Assembly (NCBI RefSeq): GCF_900142655.1
Contig: NZ_FRBQ01000001.1
Coordinates: 808,115 to 872,114 of the forward strand
Length of the DNA: 64,000 nucleotides
DNA from: Phytopseudomonas punonensis
GTDB lineage: Bacteria; Pseudomonadota; Gammaproteobacteria; Pseudomonadales; Pseudomonadaceae
Direction: 5' to 3'
Shown here: positions 51,582-60,608 of the stretch, piece by piece
Layout of the letters: every line of letters starts with the position of its first letter
Numbering within the stretch: the first letter of the stretch is position 1
Program-made: the position numbers and the translations under genes
Notes under the pieces: generated by a model
Seen by the model: the letters and a program-made list of their open reading frames with translations, nothing else
Database searches by the model: none
What the model was told of the DNA's origin: nothing

Positions 51582-52516
51582 TGGATCGGAGCAAACACTG
51601 GGCCGGCCAGCGCGAGCGCGGCAGTTTCGCGGCGATGAAATTCACCGCCCTGGCGTCGCGTTACCTCGGCCGCCGGGCATTGACCCCGTTGCTGTACCTG
51701 ATCGTCGCCTACTTCTTCCTGTTCGGCGCGAAAGCGCGGCTCAGCATTCGTCAGTACCAGCACAACCTGGCGACCTGGAGCACGCGCCCCGAGCTGCGCC
51801 CGACCCACCGCTCGGTGTTCGCCCAATTCATGGCGTTCGCCGACAGCCTGCTGGACAAGCTCGACGTCTGGAGTGACCGCCTACATTTCCGCGACATCGA
51901 GCTGATCGATCCCCATGGCCTGCACGGGCAGATGAGCGGCACGCGCGGGCAGATGCTGGTCGGCGCTCACCTCGGCAACCTGGAAGTGTGCCGCGCTCTC
52001 GCCGAGCTCAGCGCCCAGGTGCGCATGAACGTGCTGGTGCACACCCGCCACGCCGAGCAGTTCAATCGCCTGCTCAAGGAAAGCGGCGCCAACAACCTGC
52101 GGCTGATTCAGGTCAGCGAGCTGGACCCGGCAGTGATGATGCGCCTGGCCGAGTATCTGGAACGCGGAGAGTGGCTGGCGATTGCCGGCGACCGCGTGCC
52201 ACTGCATGGCGAGCGCACCGTCAACGTGGATTTTCTCGGTCACTCGGCGCCGCTGCCGCAAGGGCCCTGGCTACTGGCCGGGCTGCTGCAGTGCCCGGTC
52301 AACCTGATCGACTGCCTGAAGATCGACGGCCGCTATCAGGTCATGCTGCAACCCTTTACCGATGCCGTGGTGTGGACACGCCGCGAGCGTGAGGCGGTGA
52401 TTCAGGGTTGGGCACAACGCTATGCCGACCACCTGGCCCAACGCTGTCTGCAAGCCCCGCAGCAGTGGTTCAACTTCTATCCGTTCTGGAACGACCATGA
52501 CAACACAGCAGCCTGA
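51581..52516 (+). CDS. LpxL-like acyltransferase (aryl polyene operon)
   Basis: 311 residues. There is an N-terminal membrane helix (about 32-52) and the LpxL/HtrB-type catalytic HX4E in GAHLGNLEVCR, followed by IAGDRVPLHGERTV. This COG4261 type of lauroyl-acyltransferase-like protein is a standard APE member. It overlaps the glycosyltransferase stop by one base (TGATG) and runs 20 bases into the ammonia-lyase gene. It is probably a second acyl transfer onto the pigment anchor. Confidence 0.88.
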   Translation: MDRSKHWAGQRERGSFAAMKFTALASRYLGRRALTPLLYLIVAYFFLFGAKARLSIRQYQHNLATWSTRPELRPTHRSVFAQFMAFADSLLDKLDVWSDRLHFRDIELIDPHGLHGQMSGTRGQMLVGAHLGNLEVCRALAELSAQVRMNVLVHTRHAEQFNRLLKESGANNLRLIQVSELDPAVMMRLAEYLERGEWLAIAGDRVPLHGERTVNVDFLGHSAPLPQGPWLLAGLLQCPVNLIDCLKIDGRYQVMLQPFTDAVVWTRREREAVIQGWAQRYADHLAQRCLQAPQQWFNFYPFWNDHDNTAA

Positions 52517-54038
52517 AACCGTGACCTTCGGCGCGCAGCCGCTGCGTCTTGAGCAGATCGTCAACCTGGCCCAGCGCACCGCGCGCGGCGAGCTGGACAA
52601 CAGTGCCGAGTGGCGCGACCGCATCGGCCGTGGCGCACGCTTCGTCGACAGCCTGCTCGACCGTGAAGGTATGATCTACGGCATCACCACCGGCTACGGC
52701 GACTCCTGCGTGGTGGCCGTACCGCTGCATCAGGTCGAGGCACTGCCGCGTCACCTGTACACCTTCCATGGTTGCGGCCTGGGCAAGCTGCTCGACGAGC
52801 AGGCCACCCGCGCCGTGCTGGCTGCGCGTTTGCAGTCGCTGTGCCAGGGCATGTCCGGCGTGCGCCTGGAACTGCTGGAGCGCCTGCAGGCGTTCATCGA
52901 ATTTGATGTACTGCCGTTGATTCCGGAAGAAGGCTCGGTGGGCGCCAGCGGTGACCTGACGCCGCTCTCCTACATCGCCGCGACCCTGTGTGGCGAGCGT
53001 GAGGTCATGTACCGCGGCGAGCGCCGCAGCGCCGCTGACGTGCACGCCGAGCTGGGCTGGACGCCGCTGGTGCTGCGCCCCAAGGAAGCCCTGGCGCTGA
53101 TGAACGGCACCGCGGTGATGACCGCCCTAGCCTGTCAGGCCTATTCCCGCGCCGATTACCTGCTCAAGCTGGCGACGCGCATCACCGCGCTCAACGTGAT
53201 CGCCCTGCAGGGCAACCCGGAGCATTTCGACGAGCGCCTGTTCGCCGCCAAGCCGCACCCGGGCCAGAACCAGGTCGCCGCGTGGATTCGCCAGGACCTG
53301 GCCATCGACGCACCGACCGCGCCGCTGCACCGCCTGCAGGATCGTTACTCGATCCGCTGCGCGCCGCACGTGCTTGGCGTGCTGGCCGACAGCCTGGGCC
53401 TGCTGCGCCAATTCATCGAAACAGAGCTGAACAGTGCCAACGACAACCCGCTGATCGACCCGGATGAAGAGCGCGTGCTGCACGGCGGGCACTTCTACGG
53501 CGGGCATATTGCCTTCGCCATGGACAGCCTGAAGAACCTGATCGGCAACCTCGCCGACCTGCTCGACCGCCAGCTCGCCCTGCTGGTCGACACCCGCTAC
53601 AACCACGGCCTGCCGAGCAACCTGTCCGGCGCGCCGGTGGAAACCGCGATGATCAATCACGGTTTCAAGGCCGTTCAGATCGGCGCCAGCGCCTGGACTG
53701 CCGAAGCCCTGAAAAACACCATGCCGGCGAGCGTGTTCTCGCGCTCCACCGAATGCCACAACCAGGACAAGGTGAGTATGGGCACCATCGCCGCCCGCGA
53801 CGCCCTGCGCAGCCTGGAACTGGCCGAGCAGGTCGCCGCGGCCACGCTGCTGGCTGCCAACCAGGGCGTATGGCTGCGCCAGCGCGCCGAAACCACAGTG
53901 CTGCCGGCCGCCCTGGCCAAAATGCATGGGCAGATGGGCGAGGACTTCCCGCCGCTAATCGAGGATCGTGCCCTGGAAGGCGAACTGCGCCTGTGCCTGC
54001 AACGCATCCGCGCCCAGCACTGGAGCCTGTATGCGTAA
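52497..54038 (+). CDS. MIO-type aromatic amino acid ammonia-lyase (HAL/PAL/TAL family)
   Basis: 513 residues. The MIO prosthetic group forms from A150-S151-G152 in EGSVGASGDLTPLS; catalytic Tyr61 is in IYGITTGYGD. The selectivity pair aligned with His89-Leu90 of Rhodobacter TAL is Phe90-His91 here (TFHGCGLG), not the Ser-His of histidine lyases. It should make cinnamate or 4-coumarate as polyene starter, but whether Phe or Tyr is preferred cannot be told. A REP-like repeat follows before the next gene. Confidence 0.92.
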   Translation: MTTQQPETVTFGAQPLRLEQIVNLAQRTARGELDNSAEWRDRIGRGARFVDSLLDREGMIYGITTGYGDSCVVAVPLHQVEALPRHLYTFHGCGLGKLLDEQATRAVLAARLQSLCQGMSGVRLELLERLQAFIEFDVLPLIPEEGSVGASGDLTPLSYIAATLCGEREVMYRGERRSAADVHAELGWTPLVLRPKEALALMNGTAVMTALACQAYSRADYLLKLATRITALNVIALQGNPEHFDERLFAAKPHPGQNQVAAWIRQDLAIDAPTAPLHRLQDRYSIRCAPHVLGVLADSLGLLRQFIETELNSANDNPLIDPDEERVLHGGHFYGGHIAFAMDSLKNLIGNLADLLDRQLALLVDTRYNHGLPSNLSGAPVETAMINHGFKAVQIGASAWTAEALKNTMPASVFSRSTECHNQDKVSMGTIAARDALRSLELAEQVAAATLLAANQGVWLRQRAETTVLPAALAKMHGQMGEDFPPLIEDRALEGELRLCLQRIRAQHWSLYA

Positions 54039-54060
54039 TTCGCGTCATGCCGACGAACCT

Positions 54061-54107
54061 GTGGGAGTGGGCCATGCCCACGATTCGCGCGCATGGCGCG
54101 CTCCCAC
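54061..54107. repeat. REP-like palindrome, copy 2
   Basis: gtgggagtgggccatgccca with partner ending ggcgcgctcccac, the same element as at 42491-42540. It sits inside the aryl polyene operon, between the ammonia-lyase and the thioesterase, where it may reduce or protect downstream mRNA. Confidence 0.8.
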
Positions 54108-54139
54108 GGGGATAGCCATCGCTCTCAAGGACGCTCCCC

Positions 54140-54565
54140 ATGCGCGCTAAAGGCGTTCTGCAGGCCGAGGTGGAAATCCTCGTGCCGTTCTTCGACGTGG
54201 ACATGATGGAAATCGTCTGGCACGGCCACTACGTCAAATACTTCGAGCAGGCGCGTTGTGCCCTGCTCGACCGCCTCGACCACGGCTACCCGCAGATGCG
54301 TGACAGCGGCTACGCCTGGCCAGTGATCGACCTGCAGCTGCGCTATATCCGCGGTGCCACCTTCGGCCAGCGCATCACCGTGTGCGCCGATCTGGTGGAG
54401 TGGGAAAACCGCCTGAAGATCCACTACCTGATCAGCGACGCCGCCACCGGCGAGCGCATGACCCGCGGCAGCAGCGTGCAGGTGGCGGTGGAAATCGCCA
54501 GCCGCGAAATGCAGCTGGCTTCGCCCAAGGTGTTTATCGATGCCGTGCAGCGGGTGATCGGATGA
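54140..54565 (+). CDS. acyl-CoA/ACP thioesterase, 4HBT family (aryl polyene)
   Basis: 141 residues, a single hotdog domain with the 4-hydroxybenzoyl-CoA thioesterase motif VPFFDVDMMEIVWHGHYVKYFEQARCALLD, whose Asp is the catalytic acid. It corresponds to the APE thioesterase ApeK, which may release or edit the acyl chain. GGACGCTCCCC precedes the ATG. It overlaps the LolA-like gene by 4 bases. Confidence 0.9.
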   Translation: MRAKGVLQAEVEILVPFFDVDMMEIVWHGHYVKYFEQARCALLDRLDHGYPQMRDSGYAWPVIDLQLRYIRGATFGQRITVCADLVEWENRLKIHYLISDAATGERMTRGSSVQVAVEIASREMQLASPKVFIDAVQRVIG

Positions 54566-55170
54566 AAATTCTGGCGCGCCTCTCCCTGCTGATCGGCCTG
54601 CTGCTCACGGCGTTGTGCAGCTACGCGGACACCTTGACCCTCGATGCGCTGAGCAAGCAGTTGTCGCAACACCCGGTGGTGCGTGGCCCGTTCATCCAGG
54701 AAAAACACCTGCGTGCCCTGCCGCAACCGCTGACCAGCAGCGGCACCTTCGTGCTGGCAGCCGATGCTGGCCTGTTGTGGAAGTTGGAAAAACCGCTCAA
54801 ACAGGATTACCGCATCGACGCCAACGGCATCGCCAAGCGCACCGCCGATGGCTGGCAGATGCAGCCGGGGCGTGATGTCGCGGCCCAGCAGAGCAAGCTG
54901 TTTCTCGACGTCCTCAAGGGCAACCACAGCGGCCTGGCGCGGGATTTCGACCTGCAACTGAGCGGCGACCCCAAGGCCTGGACCCTGGCCCTGACGCCCA
55001 CTTCGCTGCTGCTCAAGCAGGTGTTCAGCCGTATCGATATCAGCGGTGGCGAGCTGGTCGAGCGTATCGAGCTGCATGAAACCCAGGGCGACCGCACGCT
55101 GATGCGCATGCCCGCGAGCATTGCCAGCGACACCTTGAGCGACGAGGAGCGCAGCGATTTTGCGCACTGA
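54562..55170 (+). CDS. LolA-like periplasmic carrier (aryl polyene operon)
   Basis: 202 residues with a signal peptide (1-22, CSYA-DTLT) and a LolA-like half-barrel, including PVVRGPFIQEKHLRALPQPL and FSRIDISGGELVERIEL. In APE clusters such proteins are thought to help carry the lipid-linked pigment across the periplasm with the MMPL protein. It overlaps the thioesterase by 4 bases and the MMPL gene by 11. Confidence 0.87.
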   Translation: MKILARLSLLIGLLLTALCSYADTLTLDALSKQLSQHPVVRGPFIQEKHLRALPQPLTSSGTFVLAADAGLLWKLEKPLKQDYRIDANGIAKRTADGWQMQPGRDVAAQQSKLFLDVLKGNHSGLARDFDLQLSGDPKAWTLALTPTSLLLKQVFSRIDISGGELVERIELHETQGDRTLMRMPASIASDTLSDEERSDFAH

Positions 55171-57493
55171 GCACCGCCTGATCGAACGCCGCCTGCCGCG
55201 GCTGTTCGCCGTGCTGCTGTTGGCGCTGCTGGCGCTGACCGCCTGGCAATGGCGCGACGGCCCGCCGGTGGCGGCGAGCATGCTTGCCCTGCTGCCCAGC
55301 GGCGCCGGCGATGCGCGCCTGCAACAGGCCGAAGCGCGCATGCAGGAGCCGATCCAGCGTGATGTGCTGGTACTCGTCGGCCACCCCGAGCGCGAGCGTG
55401 CCATCGCCCTGGCCGCCAGCTTCGGTCAGCAATGGCGCGGCAGCGGCGACTTCGCCCAGGTGCGCTGGCAGCTCGACAGCGACCTCAATGCCCTGCGCCA
55501 GCACCTGCGTGACAGTCGCCTGAATATGCTGCCCGCCGCTGACCGCAAACTGCTGATCGAGCAGCCGAGCGCCTTCATCGAGCAACGCGCGGCCGGGCTG
55601 TTCGACCCCTTCGCATCTTTCAGCCTGCTGCCGCCAGAGCAAGACTGGTTCGGCCTCGGCATGCGTGCGCAACAGGCCCTCAATTTTGGTGGTCGCGTGC
55701 AGCCGGATCTGGCCAGCGGCACGCTGCTGGTCAACGAGCCCGGTATGACCTGGGCCGTGGTACACCTGCGCAGCCGCGGCGATGCCTTCGATATGCAGGC
55801 GCCCCTGGCTATCGCACAGCGCATCGAAGCCGCCCGCGCCTCCACCGAGGCGGCAGGCGGCCAACTGCTCGCCACCGGCGGCGCGCTGTATGCCGCTGCC
55901 GGCCAGAACAAGGCGATGAGCGAGATGACGCTGATCGGCGGCGCGGCCAGCCTCGGTACGTTGTTGCTATTGCTGATCGCCTTCCGCCGCCCGCGCGCGT
56001 TGCTTAGTCTGCTGCCCATCGGCGTGGCGCTGCTGGCAGGTTGCGCCGCCTGCGTGCTGATCTTCGGCAAGATCAACGCGCTGACGCTGGTGCTCGGCGC
56101 CAGCCTGATCGGCGTCGCGGCTGACTATCCGCTGCATTACCTGAGCAAGAGCTGGGGCCACGCCGAATGGCGCAGCTGGAGCGCCCTGCGCAGCACCCTG
56201 CCGGGCCTGAGCCTGAGCCTGGGCACCAACCTGATCGGTTACCTGGCACTGGCCTTCACGCCCTTCCCGGCGCTCACCCAGATCGCCGCATTCTCGGCCG
56301 CCGGGCTGATCGGCGCGTACCTGTGCTCGGTGTGCCTGCTGCCCGCCTGGCTCAATGGCATGCAGCTGCGCCCCGCGCCGCGCCTGCTGGCCGTCGCGAC
56401 CCGCCTGCTGAGCTGGCACGGTCGCCTGCAGAACCGCCGCACCAGCCTGTGGCTACTCGGCGCCTTCCTACTGTTCTGCACCGGCGGTATCTGGCTGCTG
56501 CAAAGCCAGAACGATCTGCGCCAGTGGCTCGGCAAAGACCCGGTGCTGTTCGCGCAGTCGCAACGCATCGTCGAGCTGACCGGCCAGCAGCCCACCAGCC
56601 AGTTCTTTCTCGTCCGCGCAGCTGATGAAGCGCAATTGCTGCAGCGCCAGCAAGCCCTCGGCGTGCGCCTCGATGCGCTGGTGAAAAACGCCCAGCTGCG
56701 CAGTTACCTGTCGCTGAACCAGCTGGCCGCTCCGGCTGCCGACCTGCAGGCGCTGCGTGCCGCCCTGGCTGATCTGCCGGGCCACTGGCAGGCGTTGCTC
56801 GACCTGGGCATCCCGGCCGAGGCGCTGCGGGCCGAACTGCAACACCTGCTGGAACAGCCACAGCCAAACCTGGAACAGGCGCTCGCCAGCCCGCTAGCCG
56901 AGCCCTGGCGTGCTCTGTGGCTGGGCCGTGACGACAACGGCGTTGCCGCGGTGGTCAGCCTGCAGGGCCAGACCGACAGCAGCGTGCTGCAAGGCGCTGC
57001 CGAGGGCCTGGAAGGTGTGCAACTGGTCGACCGCCTCGGTGAGCTGAACAGCTTGTTCGCCGCCACTCAGATCAGCGCCGCCGAGCTCAAGCTGATCTCC
57101 TGCCTGGCAATCGTGCTGCTGCTGTGCATTCCATTCGGCATCGGTGGCGCCCTGCGGGTGGTCTGCCTACCCCTGCTGGCTGCCCTCGCCGCTCTGGCCA
57201 GCCTGGGCTGGCTGGGCCAGCCGCTGACCCTGTTCAGCCTGTTCGGTTTGCTGCTGATCACCGCCATCGGTGTCGATTACGCGATTCTGATGCGCGAGAG
57301 CATCGGCGGCCGAGCAGTCAGCCTGCTTGGCACCCTGCTCTCGGCGGTTTCCAGCTGGCTGTCGTTCGGCCTGCTGTTGCTCAGCCAGACGCCGGCCATC
57401 GCCAACTTTGGCCTGGCGATCAGCCTCGGTCTGATGTTCTGCTTCCTGCTGTCGCCCTGGGCCGGTACGCAACAGCATGAGGTGAAGGGATGA
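55160..57493 (+). CDS. MMPL/RND family exporter (aryl polyene operon)
   Basis: 777 residues beginning at a TTG with GAGGAG upstream. The topology is twofold: a first helix (about 14-32), a periplasmic loop, helices near 255-410, a second periplasmic loop, and helices near 640-770 ending in SLGLMFCFLLSPWAG. The family moves lipids across or out of the inner membrane. Here it likely exports the pigment with the LolA-like protein. Conserved Asp residues lie in GVAADYPLHY and GVDYAIL. Confidence 0.88.
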   Translation: MRTEHRLIERRLPRLFAVLLLALLALTAWQWRDGPPVAASMLALLPSGAGDARLQQAEARMQEPIQRDVLVLVGHPERERAIALAASFGQQWRGSGDFAQVRWQLDSDLNALRQHLRDSRLNMLPAADRKLLIEQPSAFIEQRAAGLFDPFASFSLLPPEQDWFGLGMRAQQALNFGGRVQPDLASGTLLVNEPGMTWAVVHLRSRGDAFDMQAPLAIAQRIEAARASTEAAGGQLLATGGALYAAAGQNKAMSEMTLIGGAASLGTLLLLLIAFRRPRALLSLLPIGVALLAGCAACVLIFGKINALTLVLGASLIGVAADYPLHYLSKSWGHAEWRSWSALRSTLPGLSLSLGTNLIGYLALAFTPFPALTQIAAFSAAGLIGAYLCSVCLLPAWLNGMQLRPAPRLLAVATRLLSWHGRLQNRRTSLWLLGAFLLFCTGGIWLLQSQNDLRQWLGKDPVLFAQSQRIVELTGQQPTSQFFLVRAADEAQLLQRQQALGVRLDALVKNAQLRSYLSLNQLAAPAADLQALRAALADLPGHWQALLDLGIPAEALRAELQHLLEQPQPNLEQALASPLAEPWRALWLGRDDNGVAAVVSLQGQTDSSVLQGAAEGLEGVQLVDRLGELNSLFAATQISAAELKLISCLAIVLLLCIPFGIGGALRVVCLPLLAALAALASLGWLGQPLTLFSLFGLLLITAIGVDYAILMRESIGGRAVSLLGTLLSAVSSWLSFGLLLLSQTPAIANFGLAISLGLMFCFLLSPWAGTQQHEVKG

Positions 57494-58638
57494 TGATCGC
57501 CCTGTGCTGGCTTGCGCTGATCGGCCTGTTTGCCCTAGCCACCTGGTTCGGCAAACGCCTGGGTCTGATCGCCATCGTCAGCCAGTTGCTGCTCGGCACC
57601 TTTGCCCTGCCGTTGCTGCTGTACTGGAGCACGCCGCTGGGCGTCGGCGCCGAGCAACTGCTCGCGCCGGGTTGGCTCAAGCCGCTGTACGGCATCGCCT
57701 TCAGCCTGCTGCTGGCGCATATTCTCAGCGACGTGATCGACCTCGACCTGCAGGCGGCAAGCCTGAAGATCGCCCTGCCGAGCTTCTTCGTGCCGTTCTT
57801 CTGCGGCCTGGCCTGCGCACTGTGGCTGCTGCCACCGCTGGACAGCCTGACGGCCATCGCCATCGGCCTGCTGTTCGCGCTGACGGCGATTCCGGTGCTG
57901 TTTCTGTACCTGCAGGATCTCGCCTACCCCGCCGCGCGTACCCGCACGCTGATGCAGGCGGCGATTCTCATGGACCTGCTGTGCTGGTCGATCTTCGCCC
58001 TCGCCCAGGGCAGCCGTGACCCGAGCAGCCTGGCGTGGCCGCTGCTGGCAGCGGCCAGCCCGCTGCTGCTGCGCCTGCTCGGCCTGCGCCACGCCGTGCT
58101 CAATGGCAGCCTGTTCCTCGCTCTGCTGCTGCTCCTCCAGCAGATGGGCTACAACGTGCTGGTGTTTGGCATCGCCTACCTGCTGCTGGCTGCCGGCCTG
58201 CGCCTGCCGCTGCGCTTGCCGCTGCCGGCGAAGGCCTTCACGGCGTTGCAGACCTGGCTCGCCGTGCCGCTGATTCTTGCCTACGGCCTGCTGCAGATCG
58301 ACTGGCACGGCCTGGCCGCCGACTTCGGCTTTACCGCCACGCAATTCATCGCACTGCTCGCCCTGCCGGCGATCAGCAAACTGGCCGGTAGCTGGCTGGG
58401 GCTGTCGTGGGCCGCAGGTGGACTGGAGCTGAGCCAGAGCAAATGGCGCGAGAGCATTCTGCTCAATACTCGCGGCCTGACCGAGATCGTCTTTCTTAAC
58501 CTGCTGCTGCATCAGCAGGTCATCAGCACCCAACTGTATTTCGCCCTGATGCTCATGGGGCTGCTGTGCACCTTGCTGCCGGCGACCCTGCGCAGATCAA
58601 CCAACCTCGAGGCAAAGAGCCGCTATGAAGTCTCCTGA
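57490..58638 (+). CDS. CPA2-like Na+/H+ antiporter-type membrane protein (aryl polyene operon)
   Basis: 382 residues, very hydrophobic, about 12 helices. The layout resembles sodium/proton exchangers of the CPA2 family, with a conserved-looking LLAHILSDVIDLDLQ and a middle ILMDLLCWSIFAL in the positions of the ion-binding helices. It lacks RCK domains. Its first codon overlaps the MMPL stop by 4 bases and it runs 14 bases into the next gene, so it belongs to the operon. A transporter of this kind is not part of the best-known APE clusters; its role is unknown. Confidence 0.78.
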   Translation: MMIALCWLALIGLFALATWFGKRLGLIAIVSQLLLGTFALPLLLYWSTPLGVGAEQLLAPGWLKPLYGIAFSLLLAHILSDVIDLDLQAASLKIALPSFFVPFFCGLACALWLLPPLDSLTAIAIGLLFALTAIPVLFLYLQDLAYPAARTRTLMQAAILMDLLCWSIFALAQGSRDPSSLAWPLLAAASPLLLRLLGLRHAVLNGSLFLALLLLLQQMGYNVLVFGIAYLLLAAGLRLPLRLPLPAKAFTALQTWLAVPLILAYGLLQIDWHGLAADFGFTATQFIALLALPAISKLAGSWLGLSWAAGGLELSQSKWRESILLNTRGLTEIVFLNLLLHQQVISTQLYFALMLMGLLCTLLPATLRRSTNLEAKSRYEVS

Positions 58639-59869
58639 AGTCCAACACCACCAGATCGTCGTCGTCGGTGCCGGCCCTTCGGGCGCCATCGCCGCCGCCC
58701 TGCTCAAGCGCAAAGGCCACGAGGTGCTGATTCTCGAGCGCCAGCGCTTCCCGCGCTTCTCCATCGGCGAGAGCCTGCTGTCGCACTGCCTGGACTTCGT
58801 CGAGGAAGCCGGGATGATGGACGCGGTGCGCGCGGCGGGCTTCCAGACCAAGCACGGCGCGGCCTTCGCCTGGGGTGATCGCTACACTGACTTCGACTTC
58901 CGCGACACCTTCACGAAGAGCTTCGGCTCGACCTTCCAGGTGCAGCGCGCCACCTTCGACAAGGTGCTGGCCGACGACGCCGAGCGCCAGGGCGTGACCA
59001 TCCGCTACGAAGAAGAAATCCATGCCGTGGACTTCAGCGGCGAACAACCGCTGCTTTCGGTACGCCGCCTCGCCGATGGCTACGAATATCAAGTGAGCTG
59101 CACCTTCGTGCTCGACGCCAGCGGCTATGGCCGCCTGCTGCCGCGCCTGCTCGACCTGGAACTGCCGTCCAACCTGCCGATGCGCAAGGCGCTGTTCACC
59201 CATATCGAAGACCGCATCGACCACCCGGCCTTCGACCGCGAGAAGATCCTCATCACCACCCACCCGACCCTGCGCGACGTGTGGTTCTGGACCATTCCGT
59301 TCAGCAACGGCCGCTGCTCCCTCGGCGTGGTCGGCCTCGCCGAACGCTTCGACGGCTACCCGGAAGACAAGGACGCCGCCCTCAAGCAGTTCGTCGCCGA
59401 AACCCCAAGCCTGACCAAGGTGCTGAGCAACGCCGTGTGGGACACCCCAGTGAACGAAATCAAGGGCTACTCAGCCAACGTCAAGGCGCTGCACGGCAAG
59501 GGGTTCGCCCTGCTGGGCAACGCCGCCGAATTCCTCGACCCGGTATTCAGCTCCGGCGTGACCATCGCCATGCGCTCGGCGAGCATGGCCGCCAACCTGC
59601 TGCATCGCCAACTGAGCGGCGAGGCCGTGGACTGGGAACAGGACTTCGCGATCCCACTCAAGCGCGGCGTCGACACCTTCCGTGTGTATGTCGAAGGCTG
59701 GTACGACGGCAGCTTCCAGGACGTCATCTATTACCCCAAAGCCTCGCCGGATATCCGCGCCATGATCAGCTCGATTCTCGCCGGCTATGCCTGGGACGAG
59801 CGCAACCCCTACGTGGCCGAGCCGCGTCGCCGTCTGCGGGTACTCGCGGAGCTGTGCGCCAGTGCCTGA
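58625..59869 (+). CDS. halogenase-like FAD-dependent oxidoreductase (aryl polyene operon)
   Basis: 414 residues. FAD motif VVGAGPSGAIAAA starts at residue 14. The flavin-dependent halogenase hallmarks are present: WFWTIP (W220-P225) fits WxWxIP, and K76 in GFQTKHGAAFAWG aligns with the catalytic Lys of tryptophan halogenases. The second FAD motif GNAAEFLDPVFSSG is also intact. It may chlorinate or brominate the aryl group, as xanthomonadins are brominated. Relatives without proven halogenase activity exist, so activity is a hypothesis. Confidence 0.85.
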   Translation: MKSPEVQHHQIVVVGAGPSGAIAAALLKRKGHEVLILERQRFPRFSIGESLLSHCLDFVEEAGMMDAVRAAGFQTKHGAAFAWGDRYTDFDFRDTFTKSFGSTFQVQRATFDKVLADDAERQGVTIRYEEEIHAVDFSGEQPLLSVRRLADGYEYQVSCTFVLDASGYGRLLPRLLDLELPSNLPMRKALFTHIEDRIDHPAFDREKILITTHPTLRDVWFWTIPFSNGRCSLGVVGLAERFDGYPEDKDAALKQFVAETPSLTKVLSNAVWDTPVNEIKGYSANVKALHGKGFALLGNAAEFLDPVFSSGVTIAMRSASMAANLLHRQLSGEAVDWEQDFAIPLKRGVDTFRVYVEGWYDGSFQDVIYYPKASPDIRAMISSILAGYAWDERNPYVAEPRRRLRVLAELCASA

Positions 59870-59879
59870 GAATGCTTCG

Positions 59880-60608
59880 ATGAACCGCGCTGCGGCCACC
59901 TATGTCGAGGAAACCGGTTTCGGTTTCTGGTTCCTGCGCAGCCACGTGTGGCAGCACCATGTGTTGCGCGTGGCCGTCGATGATCTGCAGAAGCTGATCA
60001 GTGGCGCGCTGCCGTACGCCCCGGTGATACTCGATGCCGGCTGCGGCCAGGGCAAGTCGTTCTCGTTGCTGCAGCGGGCGTTTTCGCCGGCGCGCATCAT
60101 CGGCCTGGACGCTGACCCGCACAGTCTTGACTGCTCGCGCGCCGAGGCTCAGCGGCTGGGCCTGGACGTGGAGCTGATCGCCAGCGACTGCGCGGCGATC
60201 CAGTTGCCCGATGCCAGTGTGGACATGCTCTTCTGCCACCAGACCTTCCACCACCTGGTCGAGCAGGAGCAGGCGCTGGCCGAGTTCTGGCGCGTGCTCA
60301 AGCCCGGCGGCCTGCTGCTGTTCGCCGAGTCGACCAAGTACTACATCGATACCTGGGTGATCCGCTGGCTGTTCCGCCACCCCATGGAAGTGCAGAAGAG
60401 CGCCGATGAATACCTGGGCATGCTGCGCCAGCAGGGCTTCGAATTCAGCGAGCGCAACGTCTCCTATCCGTACCTGTGGTGGAGCCGCTCGGAAGACTTC
60501 GGCCTGTTGGAGCGCTGGGGCATTCGCAAGGCCAAGCCGTTTGGCCAGCGCAATGAAACTCTGGTCAATGCCGCTGTGCGCAAGCCGCTCGAGCAGGCGC
60601 GGGCATGA
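59880..60608 (+). CDS. SAM-dependent methyltransferase (aryl polyene operon)
   Basis: 242 residues, class I Rossmann fold. SAM-binding motif I is ILDAGCGQGKS (residues 50-60), motif II includes GLDADPHSL, and motif IV is LPDASVDMLFCHQTFHHL. It could methylate the aryl ring hydroxyl or a ring carbon, a known variation among aryl polyenes. The GTG at 59862 is an alternative start with a GGAG further upstream. Its last bases overlap the lipoprotein gene by 4. Confidence 0.88.
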   Translation: MNRAAATYVEETGFGFWFLRSHVWQHHVLRVAVDDLQKLISGALPYAPVILDAGCGQGKSFSLLQRAFSPARIIGLDADPHSLDCSRAEAQRLGLDVELIASDCAAIQLPDASVDMLFCHQTFHHLVEQEQALAEFWRVLKPGGLLLFAESTKYYIDTWVIRWLFRHPMEVQKSADEYLGMLRQQGFEFSERNVSYPYLWWSRSEDFGLLERWGIRKAKPFGQRNETLVNAAVRKPLEQARA

